The notes below the pieces were generated by a model. It was not told the origin of the DNA. It saw only the letters and a list, made by a program, of their open reading frames with translations, and did not search any database. Source: Aphidius gifuensis (lineage: Eukaryota; Arthropoda; Insecta; Hymenoptera; Braconidae). Taken from it: a stretch of DNA of 64,000 nt. Positions 32,052 to 42,222 of the stretch are shown here, piece after piece; the stretch's first letter is position 1, and each line of letters starts with the position of its first letter. The position numbers and the translations under genes were made by a program. Location of the stretch: NCBI RefSeq assembly GCF_014905175.1, contig NC_057793.1, positions 14,534,369 through 14,598,368 on the forward strand, read 5' to 3'.

Positions 32052-33576
32052 ATGGCAAAATTTTCAATAGCAAGACCACCAGGTATTTATAAAAATGACT
32101 ATATTGAAGAATTATATTAACGTTATGGAGAAGGTGCAACACCACCACCTCTCCCATCAAGACCAGATTGGTGTTTTGAATATGATAATAATGACGATGA
32201 TGACAATGGAATAAATAATGACAATGACGATTGTGATGATAATAATGGATGTAATGGTGGTGGTGGTGGTGGCGGTAGTAATCTACCACCAGCAAAACGT
32301 CGTAAAACTGAATTTAAACATAAAAATCCAGTATTTATAAATGGTGTTTCTGGTGTATCACCATTATCAGATAGATCAAAATTATCACATGTACAAAAAA
32401 GAGTACAAGATATATGTAAATGGACAAAATCTGGATTTCCAGGCTCACAACCAGTATCAATGGGACTTAATAATATAAAATTGCTAAATGAAAAACCTTA
32501 CAGAGTATCATGGAAAGCTGATGGAACAAGGTAAATTAATTTTAAAAACAAATGATAAGTTATTTTTATTAATAACTTTTATATTTATTTACAGATATAT
32601 GCTGTTGATACAAGCAAATGGTAAATTATTTTTTATTGATCGTGACAATAGTGTTTTTAAAATAGATGTTATTAAATTTCCACATTACAAAGAAACACAT
32701 AGATTACTTAATGATACACTTCTTGATGGGGTAATTATAAATAATTTAAAATTTTATTCATATGATAAACAAAGTAAATATAAATATGGTTTTTTTCTTT
32801 TTGTTAATTAGGAAATGGTAATTGATCGTGTTGGTGGTAAAAAATATCCTCGTTATCTGGCTTATGATATAATTATGTATGACAAAATAGATGTTTCACA
32901 ATTAGCCTTTTATCCTGATCGTTATGATATAATAAAATATAAAGTTATGGCTGGTCGTCATAGAGCAATAAGTGAACGTAAATTAATAAGAGAAGAAGAA
33001 CCATTTTCAATACGTTTAAAAGAATTCTGGTCAGTTATGCAAGCTGATCGTTTATTAAGTAATAAATTTTCACAACAATTAGGACATGAACCAGATGGTC
33101 TTATATTTCAACCATCAAAAGAACCATATCGTCCAGGACAATCAGATAAAGTATTAAAATGGAAACCACCATCATTAAATTCAGTTGACTTTAAACTTAA
33201 AATTGTTGGGGAAAGTGGTCTCGGTATTGTTAATAAAAAAATTGGACAATTATTTGTTGGTTCACAATCAATACCATTTGCACAAATTAAAATTAATAAA
33301 ACAATTAAAGAACTTGATAATAAAATTATTGAATGTAAATATAAAAATGGACAATGGGTATTTATGCGTGAAAGAACTGATAAATCATTTCCAAATTCAT
33401 ATGAAACAGCAAAGTCTGTTTGTGAAACTATTAGAGATCTAATTACAACTGAATTTTTACTTGATTTTATACTTAAAAAAAGATTTGTTGATGATTCTGA
33501 TCTAATGCCACCACTAGCTAAATTACAATCAAATAGTTCATCATCAAAATATGTTCATAATAATCAAAGACGATAG
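32052..33576 (+). pseudogene. RNGTT: Guanylyltransferase half of mRNA capping enzyme
   Basis: Three exons (to 32530; 32595-32730; 32812-33576) join in phase. They cover the linker (FSIARPPGIYKNDYIEELY), an acidic Asp/Asn/Gly-rich insert, and the guanylyltransferase fold: KADGTR (the covalent lysine motif, split by intron 1), FFIDRDNSVF, LLDGEMVIDR, DGLIFQP, VLKWKPPSLNSVDFKL and WVFMRERTDKSFPN. The whole N-terminal RNA triphosphatase domain is absent. A TAA follows ELY near 32120. From that point the catalytic domain is open to its natural C-terminus. Intact introns indicate DNA-level capture. It could make an active GTase if expressed from an internal ATG, but that is speculative. Confidence 0.85.
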
Positions 33577-33921
33577 TATTTAGTTATTTAATTATCTACT
33601 TCATTTAAGTTTGTTTTATTTTGTTATATAAATTCTTTTTAGCATTATTATTTAGTCATTTGTTGTTTGTTCAAGTGAATGCTTTTGTTGTAATATAAAA
33701 ATATCAAAAATTAATTGAGAATTATGTGAAAAATACTTTGTACAAATTTCTTTAAATAAAAAAAAATTTCTACACCAATTTATTTGTTGCTAATTTATTA
33801 ATTAATTAATATTTTTCGAGTATTGGGTTATTGTTATTAATAATATTTTTTGGAGCATTTATTATCTGGTTTAAACATACATTTTCAACACCGAGATTAT
33901 ATTTTTCTAGGTTGGAAGAAT
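33577..33921. other. 3' flank of capping-enzyme fragment
   Basis: AT-rich with an AATAAA near 33,755. No further exon was recognised before the nested LTR element. Confidence 0.5.
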
Positions 33922-33925
33922 ACTC
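33922..33925. repeat. ACTC target duplication of nested LTR element, left
   Basis: ACTC, matched by ACTC at 48125-48128 just outside the right LTR. This confirms the outer borders of the element at 33926-48124. Confidence 0.85.
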
Positions 33926-34921
33926 TGTGACGAGTTGTACTCGCCCACCTTAAATTTATATATTATTATTATTTCATTTTATTATTATTATGTTATCGGG
34001 TGGGGCTGGCCAAATAAGAAGGGGAATGTTGTTGGGGAAAGGGAAAATTTCTCTCCTATTTAAACTGGTGATCCAGCTGAATAGGACACTTCGGTTTTTG
34101 CCTCCCGACTATTAAGTTCGAGTTTCTTGAGGAGCCATCCCAGATCCTCGAATAGTCTTATCCCCACCCAGGTATCGGAGCCATCCATACCTAAAACTTA
34201 GGAGCAGGAGTCATCCTCTCCTAAAAAGTCCCCCTTTATCTCATGTATAGTTGGTCAGCCTTGCTTCGTTTTTTTTTGTCAGTTAATTATTCTTTTTATA
34301 CGTTATTTTTCTTGTTAAGACCATGACTTGAAGTCGGGTCTCATTATCTTATATTTGTGTTCAACTTAATATTAATTAATAATTTTGATAAAACGTAATT
34401 TACGAATAGTAATAATTTTTGATACTTAAATTAACTTTATAATAAATAATCTTGTTGTTTGTGTGCCATAATTATCGTTTGTTAATTAATTTATTGTGCT
34501 ACCCTTGATTCTATCTTTTCAGTGACTTAATTTTAACATTCTTTACCCGGCCCTCTCTCCACGAACCAGCATACTGAGCGACCCAGGCAAACCCCCCAAC
34601 TTAATTTTAGAATTATATTTTCAGGAACGGATCAGCATCATTGGACTCATTGGATTATTGGATTTTCGTGATTTCTGTGATTTTTGTGATTTCTGTGATT
34701 ATTTGGCTATTTGGTATTTGGTATTTGGTATTTGGTATTTAGTATTTGGTTATTTGGCTATTTGGATATTTGGTTATTTGGTTTGTTTTAGTGACGTTTT
34801 TAGGTAAATTTTAGCGTCGTAGAATAAAATTTTCCGTCCCCCCTATTTTGTCTGTAACATTAGTTGATCCGCGTCCCGAGCAAAATTTTAAAATTGAGTG
34901 AGAAGGTAATGTCACGTTACA
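33926..34921 (+). repeat. 5' LTR (996 bp)
   Basis: It begins TGTGACGAGTTGTACTCGCC and ends GTCACGTTACA. It contains three GGAGYCATCC decamers (34131, 34177, 34207) and a 'tatttggtatttgg' microsatellite near 34,710-34,790. TATTTAAAC near 34,058 may be the TATA element. Confidence 0.95.
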
Positions 34922-34924
34922 AAA

Positions 34925-34943
34925 TGGCGCCCAAACAGGGACC
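34925..34943 (+). other. Primer binding site, tRNA-Lys type
   Basis: TGGCGCCCAAACAGGGACC begins three bases after the LTR end. It closely resembles the tRNA-Lys primer sites of lentiviruses and many gypsy elements. Confidence 0.9.
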
Positions 34944-36480
34944 TGAATGACAAAATTCAGGTTCCTACTTCCCACCCTTTTTTTTTACATGTATATTAGA
35001 ATAACTACAACCCGCGTCTACCCCCCCCCCTGATAAATTGATAAAATAAAAAAAAAATTTTTGAAAAAAAAAAAAACCTAAAATTAAAAAGAAATTATAA
35101 CAAAAAAAAAAAAGTAAACCCTTTAAAAGAAAAAAAAATATATATAAAGAATAAATAATAATAATAAAAAAAAAAAAAAAAATAAAAGTAAAATAAAATT
35201 AGACTTTGTTTTAAACCCACAAATCCCCCCCCGAAATTTAGGAAAAAAAAAACTACAAAACCCCATTCTAAAATTTAAAATTTCCCACCCTCAAGCTTCG
35301 CCGGTATTCAAGACAATGGCCGTCGAGTTGACCGCGCTTGCGCGACAACCGACGACGCTTCGTCGTGCGATTTTTGTGCCCCAACCGGCACAACCTGTTG
35401 GAACATCGCACGAGGGATATCGCGTCGCGAGTTGCCCGCAGATAATACACAAAAAAAAAAAAAAAAAAATATATAATTTAATAATAATTAACACAAAAAA
35501 AAAAAAAAAAAAAATAAATAAAAATAGGAATGAAGAAAGAAGAAAAAGATTAAGTGAGAAAAAAAAAAAAAATAATAATAATTGTGTGTAGCGGTGATTA
35601 GTGTTAATAGGAAAGAAGAAAGAAGAAAAAAAAAAAAGAGATTTTGAGTTGTGTGTGTAGGCGTGAATTGAAAAAAAACAACAGTTAGTTTTGTGGATAG
35701 GAAGGATAGTAAGGAAGGATATAAGTTGTGTGGTCGGTGCGTATGCTGTGTGGTTGGGTTGTGTGCTGTGTGTAAGGAAAAAAAGTGCGACAACCGACGA
35801 CGCTTCACTGTGCGATTTTCGTGTCCCAACCGGCACAACCAGTGATACATCGCACAGGGAACATCGCGTCGAGGGTCGCCCGATAAACAAAGAAAAAAAA
35901 AAAACTAACTAAGACTAAATAATTAACATAAAATAAAAGATAAAGCAATATAAAAAAAAAAAGTGTGCGTATTTTGTGTGTGACGGATAGGAAGAAAGGA
36001 TTGTAGTTGGACGTAGGTTGTGTGTATATAAAAAAAAAAAGTGTGCGTATTTTGTGTGTGACGGATAGGAAGAAAGGATTGTAGTTGGACGTAGGTTGTG
36101 TGTATATATAAAAAAAAAGTTTGCGTGTGACGGATAGAAGGAAAGGATTGTAGTTGGACGTAGGTTGTGTGTATATATAAAAAAAAAAAGTTTGCGTGTG
36201 ACGGATAGAAGGAAAGGATTGTAGTTGGACGTAGGTTGTGTGTATATATAAAAAAAAAAGTTTGCGTGTGACGGATAGAAGGAAAGGATTGTAGTTGGAC
36301 GTAGGTTGTGTGTATATATAAAAAAAAAAAGTTTGCGTGTGACGGATAGAAGGAAAGGATTGTAGTTGGACGTAGGTTGAGTGTGTATAAAAAAAAAGAG
36401 TGTATTCAGTGTGCTTTGTAAATTAGTGGAAAAAAAAAAAGAGAGAGAGAGAGAAAGGATTCAGTGAGGGTTATTGGGTT
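34944..36480 (+). other. Retrotransposon leader: homopolymer runs and repeats
   Basis: Long A runs and C runs fill the region. A ~95-bp GC-rich segment at 35339-35434 ('cgacaaccgacgacgcttc') recurs at 35786-35882. A tandem repeat of six ~70-79-bp units marked by 'tgacggata' spans 35963-36395. ORFs here (35268-35912) are not credible genes. The region forms the untranslated leader of the genomic RNA. Confidence 0.7.
35963..36395 (+). repeat. Six-unit ~70-bp tandem repeat in leader
   Basis: Units share 'aaggattgtagttggacgta' and a 'tgtgtgtatata' plus A-run spacer. 'acggata' lies near 35982, 36061, 36130, 36200, 36269 and 36341. Length variation comes from the A-run and from an optional 'gtgcgtattttgtg'. 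Confidence 0.85.
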
Positions 36481-36636
36481 ATGGGAGGATTGGAGACACC
36501 GAAGGGATATCCAAGAGGCTATATCGGGTACCGGGACAAGGGGATTTTCGTGAAGGAAAATAAACTGGTGGAAGGAAAAGACATTAGGATTACGACGCAT
36601 TATATTTTGGTGCATTCTTATTGTCACCGTAATAAG
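36481..36636 (+). CDS. Short leader-exon ORF (52 codons) ending at a splice donor
   Basis: ATG at 36481 opens a frame beginning GGLETPKGYPRGYIGYRDKG. It reaches a strong donor (AATAAG|GTAAGA, 36636/36637) exactly at a codon boundary. If spliced to the acceptor at 40073-40074, the frame meets a TAA at the second codon, giving a ~53-residue peptide upstream of gag. It may be a regulatory upstream ORF or merely a leader exon. Composition here is less repetitive than its flanks, which suggests some constraint. No family recognised. Confidence 0.4.
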
Positions 36637-39600
36637 GTAAGATTACCAGATTTAATTAATTTTACTACACAAACAAAAAAAAAGAAAAGAAGAAAAAAAA
36701 AAGTTTATAGTTCCTGCCACATATATCCCCCCCCCAAATCTCGTAAACTCGTAACCCTATACAAATACCCCCCCCCCATTACTATAAAATTCATTGGCAT
36801 GCCCCGTTATAAAATAAATAAAAAAAAAAAAAATAATATATCGCGCACGCCCCCACTCATTTACTGTTATACCAAAATCCCCACTATAAAATTAAATGTG
36901 TATAGACAACCCCCCCACTATTGACCCGTTATTTTAGTTACGATTTTCCCCTGAAAAAAAAAAAAAATATATATATCTATTAATATTGATATAAAAATAT
37001 AAAAAAAAAAAAAAAAAACTATGTTCATCGGCGAGTCATCCCGGAACCATAGTTACGAATCCCATTTATTCCAGATTAATTATGTTATAATAAATTAAAT
37101 TTTGTTGTAATAATTAGTCGGCCCTCCGGAGAAATATAATTCCCATTTAAAATTGACTAATTATGTTATAATAAATTAATTTTTATTGTAATAATTAGTC
37201 GGCCCACCGGAGAAAAATATAAATCCCATTTATTCCAGATTAATTATGTTATAGTAGATTAATTTCTGCTGTAATAATTAGTCAGCCCTCCGGAGAAATA
37301 TAATTCCCATTTAAAATTGACTAATTATGGTATAATAAATTAATTTTTATTGTAATAATTAGTCGGCCCTCCGGAAAAATAAATAATCCCCATTTTTATT
37401 TGACTAATTATGTTATAATAAATTAATTTTTATTGTAATAATTAGTCGGCCCACCGGAGAAAAATATAAATCCCATTTATTCCAGATTAATTATGTTATA
37501 GTAGATTAATTTCTGCTGTAATAATTAGTCAGCCCTCCGGAAAAATATAATTCCCATTTAAAATTGACTAATTATGTTATAATAAATTAAATTTTATTGT
37601 AATAATTAGTCGGCCCTCCGGAAAAATAAATAATCCCCATTTTTATTTGACTAATTATGTTATAATAAATTAATTTTTATTGTAATAATTAGTCGGCCCA
37701 CCGGAGAAAAATATAAATCCCATTTATTCCAGATTAATTATGTTATAGTAGATTAATTTCTGCTGTAATAATTAGTCAGCCCTCCGGAGAAATATAATTC
37801 CCATTTAAAATTGACTAATTATGGTATAATAAATTAATTTTTATTGTAATAATTAGTCGGCCCTCCGGAAAAATAAATAATCCCCATTTTTATTTGACTA
37901 ATTATGTTATAATAAATTAATTTTTATTGTAATAATTAGTCGGCCCACCGGAGAAAAATATAAATCCCATTTATTCCAGATTAATTATGTTATAGTAGAT
38001 TAATTTCTGCTGTAATAATTAGTCAGCCCTCCGGAAAAATATAATTCCCATTTAAAATTGACTAATTATGTTATAATAAATTAAATTTTATTGTAATAAT
38101 TAGTCGGCCCTCCGGAAAAATAAATAATCCCCATTTTTATTTGACTAATTATGTTATAATAAATTAATTTTTATTGTAATAATTAGTCGGCCCACCGGAG
38201 AAAAATATAAATCCCATTTATTCCAGATTAATTATGTTATAGTAGATTAATTTCTGCTGTAATAATTAGTCGGCCCTCCGGAAAAATAAATAATCCCCAT
38301 TTTTATTTGACTAATTATGTTATAATAAATTAATTTTTATTGTAATAATTAGTCGGCCCACCGGAGAAAAATATAAATCCCAATTATTCCAGATTAATTA
38401 TGTTATAGTAGATTAATTTCTGCTGTAATAATTAGTCGGCCCTCCGGAAAAATAAATAATTCCCATTTATACTAGACTAATTATGTTACGATAAATTAAA
38501 TTTTATTGTAATAATTAGTCAGCCCTCCGGATAAATAAAATTCCCCTTAATCCCAGGACTAATTATGTTACGATAAATTAAATTTTGTTGTAATAATTAG
38601 TCGGCCCTCCGGAAAAATAAATAATCCCCATTTTTTTATCTGACTAATTGTGTTATAATAAATTAATTTTTATTGTAATAATTAGTCGGCCCACCGGAGA
38701 AAAATATAAATCCCATTTATTCCAGATTAATTATGTTATAGTAGATTAATTTCTGCTGTAATAATTAGTCAGCCCTCCGGAGAAATATAATTCCCATTTA
38801 AAATTGACTAATTATGTTATAATAAATTAAATTTTGTTGTAATTAGTCGGCCCTCCGGAGAAATATAATTCCCATTTAAAATTTGACTAATTATGTTATA
38901 GTAGATTAATTTCTGCTGTAATAATTAGTCAGCCCTCCGGAGAAATATAATTCCCATTTAAAATTGACTAATTATGTTATAATAAATTAATTTTTATTAT
39001 AATAATTAGTCGGCCCTCCGGAGAAATATAATCCCCATTTTTATTTGACTAATTATGTTATAATAAATTAATTTTTATTGTAATAATTAGTCGGCCCACC
39101 GGAGAAAAATATAAATCCCATTTATTCCAGATTAATTATGTTATAGTAGATTAATTTCTGCTGTAATGATTAGTCAGCCCTCCGGAGAAATATAATTCCC
39201 ATTTAAAATTGACTAATTATGTTATAATAAATTAAATTTTGTTGTAATAATTAGTCGGCCCTCCGGAGAAATATAATTCCCATTTAAAATTTGACTAATT
39301 ATGTTATAATAAATTAATTTTTATTGTAATAATTAGTCGGCCCTCCGGAAAAATAAATAATCCCCATTTATATTTGACTAATTATGTTATAATAAATTAA
39401 TTTTTATTGTAATAATTAGTCGGCCCACCGGAGAAAAATATAAATCCCATTTATTCCAGATTAATTATGTTATAGTAGATTGATTTCTGCTGTAATAATT
39501 AGTCGGCCCTCCGGAAAAATAAATAATCCCCATTTTTTTTTATTTGACTAATTGTGTTATAATAGATTAATTTTTATTGTAATAATTAGTCGGCCCACCG

Positions 39601-40074
39601 GAGAAAAATATAAATCCCAATTATTCCAGATTAATTATGTTATAGTAGATTAATTTCTGCTGTAATAATTAGTCGGCCCTCCGGAAAAATAAATAATTCC
39701 CATTTATACTAGACTAATTATGTTGCGATAAATTAAATTTTATTGTAATAATTAGTCAGCCCTCCGGATAAATAAAATTCCCCTTAATCCCAGGACTAAT
39801 TATGTTACGATAAATTAAATTTTGTTGTAATAATTAGTCGGCCCTCCGGAAAAATAAATAATCCCCATTTTTTTATCTGACTAATTGTGTTATAATAAAT
39901 TAATTTTCATTGTAATAATTAGTCGGCCCACCGGAGAAAAATATAAATCCCAATTATTCCAGATTAATTATGTTATAGTAGATTAATTTCTGCTGTAATA
40001 ATTAGTCAGCCCTCCGGAAAAGTACAATTCTTATTCCCATCATACGATATTAACTTTTATTTATTTTTATTTAG
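36637..40074 (+). other. Probable 3.4-kb intron of the retrotransposon leader
   Basis: Donor AAG|GTAAGA at 36637 and acceptor 'tttatttttatttag' ending at 40074 are both strong. The intron would remove the entire 82-bp hairpin array and bring gag within about 570 nt of the leader exon. It is inferred from consensus sites only. Confidence 0.55.
37060..40020 (+). repeat. 36-unit, ~82-bp hairpin array (non-CRISPR)
   Basis: Each unit has 'gactaattatgttataata', a short loop, 'tgtaataattagtc', then a linker 'ggccctccgga' or 'ggcccaccgga' plus ~25 AT-rich bases. The two flanks of the loop are inverted, so every unit folds as a hairpin. Counting the linker gives 36 units between 37131 and 40008. A three-unit higher-order period of about 247 bp is visible between 37363 and 38105. 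Confidence 0.92.
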
Positions 40075-40488
40075 AATTAATTGAGTATGGAGAGTAAGAA
40101 GGACCTTGTTGGAAGGAGTGGGAGTCATCCCCTCCTAACGTTTCCCCTCTTCTCCCGATGAGAAGTGAGAGGCTATCCCCACTTTTGGCCAGAGTTTCCC
40201 CCACCCTTAGAGCTGCTCGCTAACCACTATATAAGCTGACGCAGGGCGTCCGACTAGTCAGTAGTTAATCGCGCGCGAACCTGTAAGGTCAAGGATATAA
40301 GTTCAAAATATTATATGTGCAGTTTATTACTTTAGAAGATTTATTTAGTTACAATTTAATTTCTGAGTTGTTGTTTATTTTAATTGTGTTAATTTGTAGT
40401 TGCCCCCTCCATTATTTATAATATTACCTGCGTCAATTTAAATTTGCCCTAATTTTACGTTGCCACACACGATCCCTACGGTGATATT

Positions 40489-42222
40489 ATGGGTGATGAG
40501 GAGACATCCTCACCACCTGGACCATCGGGTACTATACCCAAGCGTCGTGGGCGGAAACCCAAAGCCCAACCAGATCAACTTGAAGTTGATGAAACCCCAG
40601 CGGATTCAACTAGTGAAGGAGACTTTCCTCCTAAGAGAAACACCCGCAATCGCAAGAAAATAACCGCGGACCCCCCCGTCAATATTTTCGTCACAGGCGC
40701 TTCGCCAGAGGATCTCGGAGCTACATCCAGACCACCTGGTGAGGGCCGTGTTCCTACCCCACCTGTTCAGAACGCAGCCCAAGGAACTGACCCAGTTTCG
40801 CCCCCATTAGTCGATATTAATGAACCCCCTAAAAAGACTGCTGCTAGACCACCCCCAAAGACAGTTACCAAAGACCCTGCTGTTTTTTGCAGCACAATTG
40901 GGTCTAGGTATTTGGCCACCCACAAGAACATTGAGCCATTTGCACTAACCCCCAACCCCGCGAGCAATCACGAGCTTCACGCCGGCAGTGGTTACCGTAG
41001 TGACTGCCGCTTATGCGTGACTGAACGTTTTAATAATATATTACGTACTCGTTACGCCGGTCTAGACGATGACGACCCAAACAATGAGCCTGCCTCATCC
41101 ACCCGTGTTAATCCACCTCAAGGAGGATCAAACCTCAATCCACCCACGCGTAATGAACCCCGTTATCCGGTACCTAAACGCGTACTTACGCCCTCGGTTG
41201 AAGATTTTCGGATTTCCGAAAGCAGTGCTCATAACCACAGCATGCCCAATTTATTACGTATTTTGGGAAGCTGGAGGCTGACTTATTCCGGCCATCCAGG
41301 CGAAGATGTAGAAGAATTTTTATATCGAGTGGAACAAGCAAGGTTGTGCACAGGCGCAAGTGACCGTGAACTGCTGCAGACTTTGTCCTTCTGTATGAAA
41401 GGCCCCGCCCTAACTTGGTACATGACGCATGAAGCTGAGTTTGATTCTTGGTTAGCCGCGAAGGCAGCGTTTCGCGCCAGTTTTTCCGACCCCGATTACC
41501 AACGAGCATTACGCGAAGAGATCGATAAACGCGTTCAAGGCCCAAACGAGTTAGTTCGAAGCTTTATATCGTGTATGCGTGGTCTATTTCAAAGAACAGA
41601 TCCACCCTGGTCTGAATCAGAGCGCGTCCACTACACCGTCCGCAATATGTTGCCCATTTTCCAACGCCAAATTTCACCCCGAGACTTCCCAACAATGTGG
41701 GAGGTAGAATTGGAAGCGTTGCGCCAAGAGAAGATTACGCAATCTGCCCAACAACGCCGATTACCACCTCGACCTGAGCAGTCGTTGTGTCCCAGTTTTG
41801 CTTGCCCAACATTCCGGTCACACCCTAACCCTGTTCCACGTCAAGGTGTTCTTCGCTCTTTGGTAGAAGAGGAGCCATCCCTACAGGGAAGCGAGGAACA
41901 TGGTTTATTGATGGAGGACGAATTACTGTCCACCCTGGGTGATTTACTCCAGAAAAAGAGAGAGGTCACCTGGCCCAAGACCCGCAACGTCACGTTTGCC
42001 ACCCCAATCGCGGATTTCCCTGAACCAGGTCCCAGTCCTTCAGCTGTACCCAACTTCCAGCCTTCTAATTTAGTGGAATGTTGGAATTGTAAGCAACCCG
42101 GTCATATTTTTAGGGATTGTCAGGAACCCCGAAGAAGATTTTGTTATCGCTGCCGTCGACCGGATGTCACGTTGGTTACGTGTCCATTTTGCAATCCGGG
42201 AAACGACAGCGGGAGAGCATAA
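40489..42222 (+). CDS. gag: Gag polyprotein of nested Ty3/gypsy element
   Basis: 577 residues. The N-terminal ~230 are Pro-rich and basic (KRRGRKPKAQ near residue 18). The capsid region, about residues 255-410, fits the retrotransposon gag domain (PGEDVEEFLYRVEQAR, LQTLSFCMKGPALTWY, LVRSFISCMRGLF). A single zinc knuckle CWNCKQPGHIFRDC has its ligands at C531, C534, H539 and C544, and a second Cys cluster CYRC-CPFC follows. Capsid assembly and RNA binding are the expected roles. It overlaps pol by 106 bp in the -1 frame, with a slippery heptamer near its end. The alternative ORF at 40460 is a shadow. Confidence 0.92.
   Translation: MGDEETSSPPGPSGTIPKRRGRKPKAQPDQLEVDETPADSTSEGDFPPKRNTRNRKKITADPPVNIFVTGASPEDLGATSRPPGEGRVPTPPVQNAAQGTDPVSPPLVDINEPPKKTAARPPPKTVTKDPAVFCSTIGSRYLATHKNIEPFALTPNPASNHELHAGSGYRSDCRLCVTERFNNILRTRYAGLDDDDPNNEPASSTRVNPPQGGSNLNPPTRNEPRYPVPKRVLTPSVEDFRISESSAHNHSMPNLLRILGSWRLTYSGHPGEDVEEFLYRVEQARLCTGASDRELLQTLSFCMKGPALTWYMTHEAEFDSWLAAKAAFRASFSDPDYQRALREEIDKRVQGPNELVRSFISCMRGLFQRTDPPWSESERVHYTVRNMLPIFQRQISPRDFPTMWEVELEALRQEKITQSAQQRRLPPRPEQSLCPSFACPTFRSHPNPVPRQGVLRSLVEEEPSLQGSEEHGLLMEDELLSTLGDLLQKKREVTWPKTRNVTFATPIADFPEPGPSPSAVPNFQPSNLVECWNCKQPGHIFRDCQEPRRRFCYRCRRPDVTLVTCPFCNPGNDSGRA

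Noticed and set aside
31861..32295. Minus-strand ORF with poly-His/Tyr
   Set aside because: It is antisense to the acidic Asp/Asn insert of the capping-enzyme fragment.
35268..35912. ORFs in the retrotransposon leader
   Set aside because: They consist of homopolymer translations and antisense readings of the duplicated GC-rich module.
37060..40020. CRISPR-like regular repeats
   Set aside because: The 'spacers' are themselves repetitive, units are AT-rich hairpins inside a eukaryotic retrotransposon leader, and there are no cas genes.
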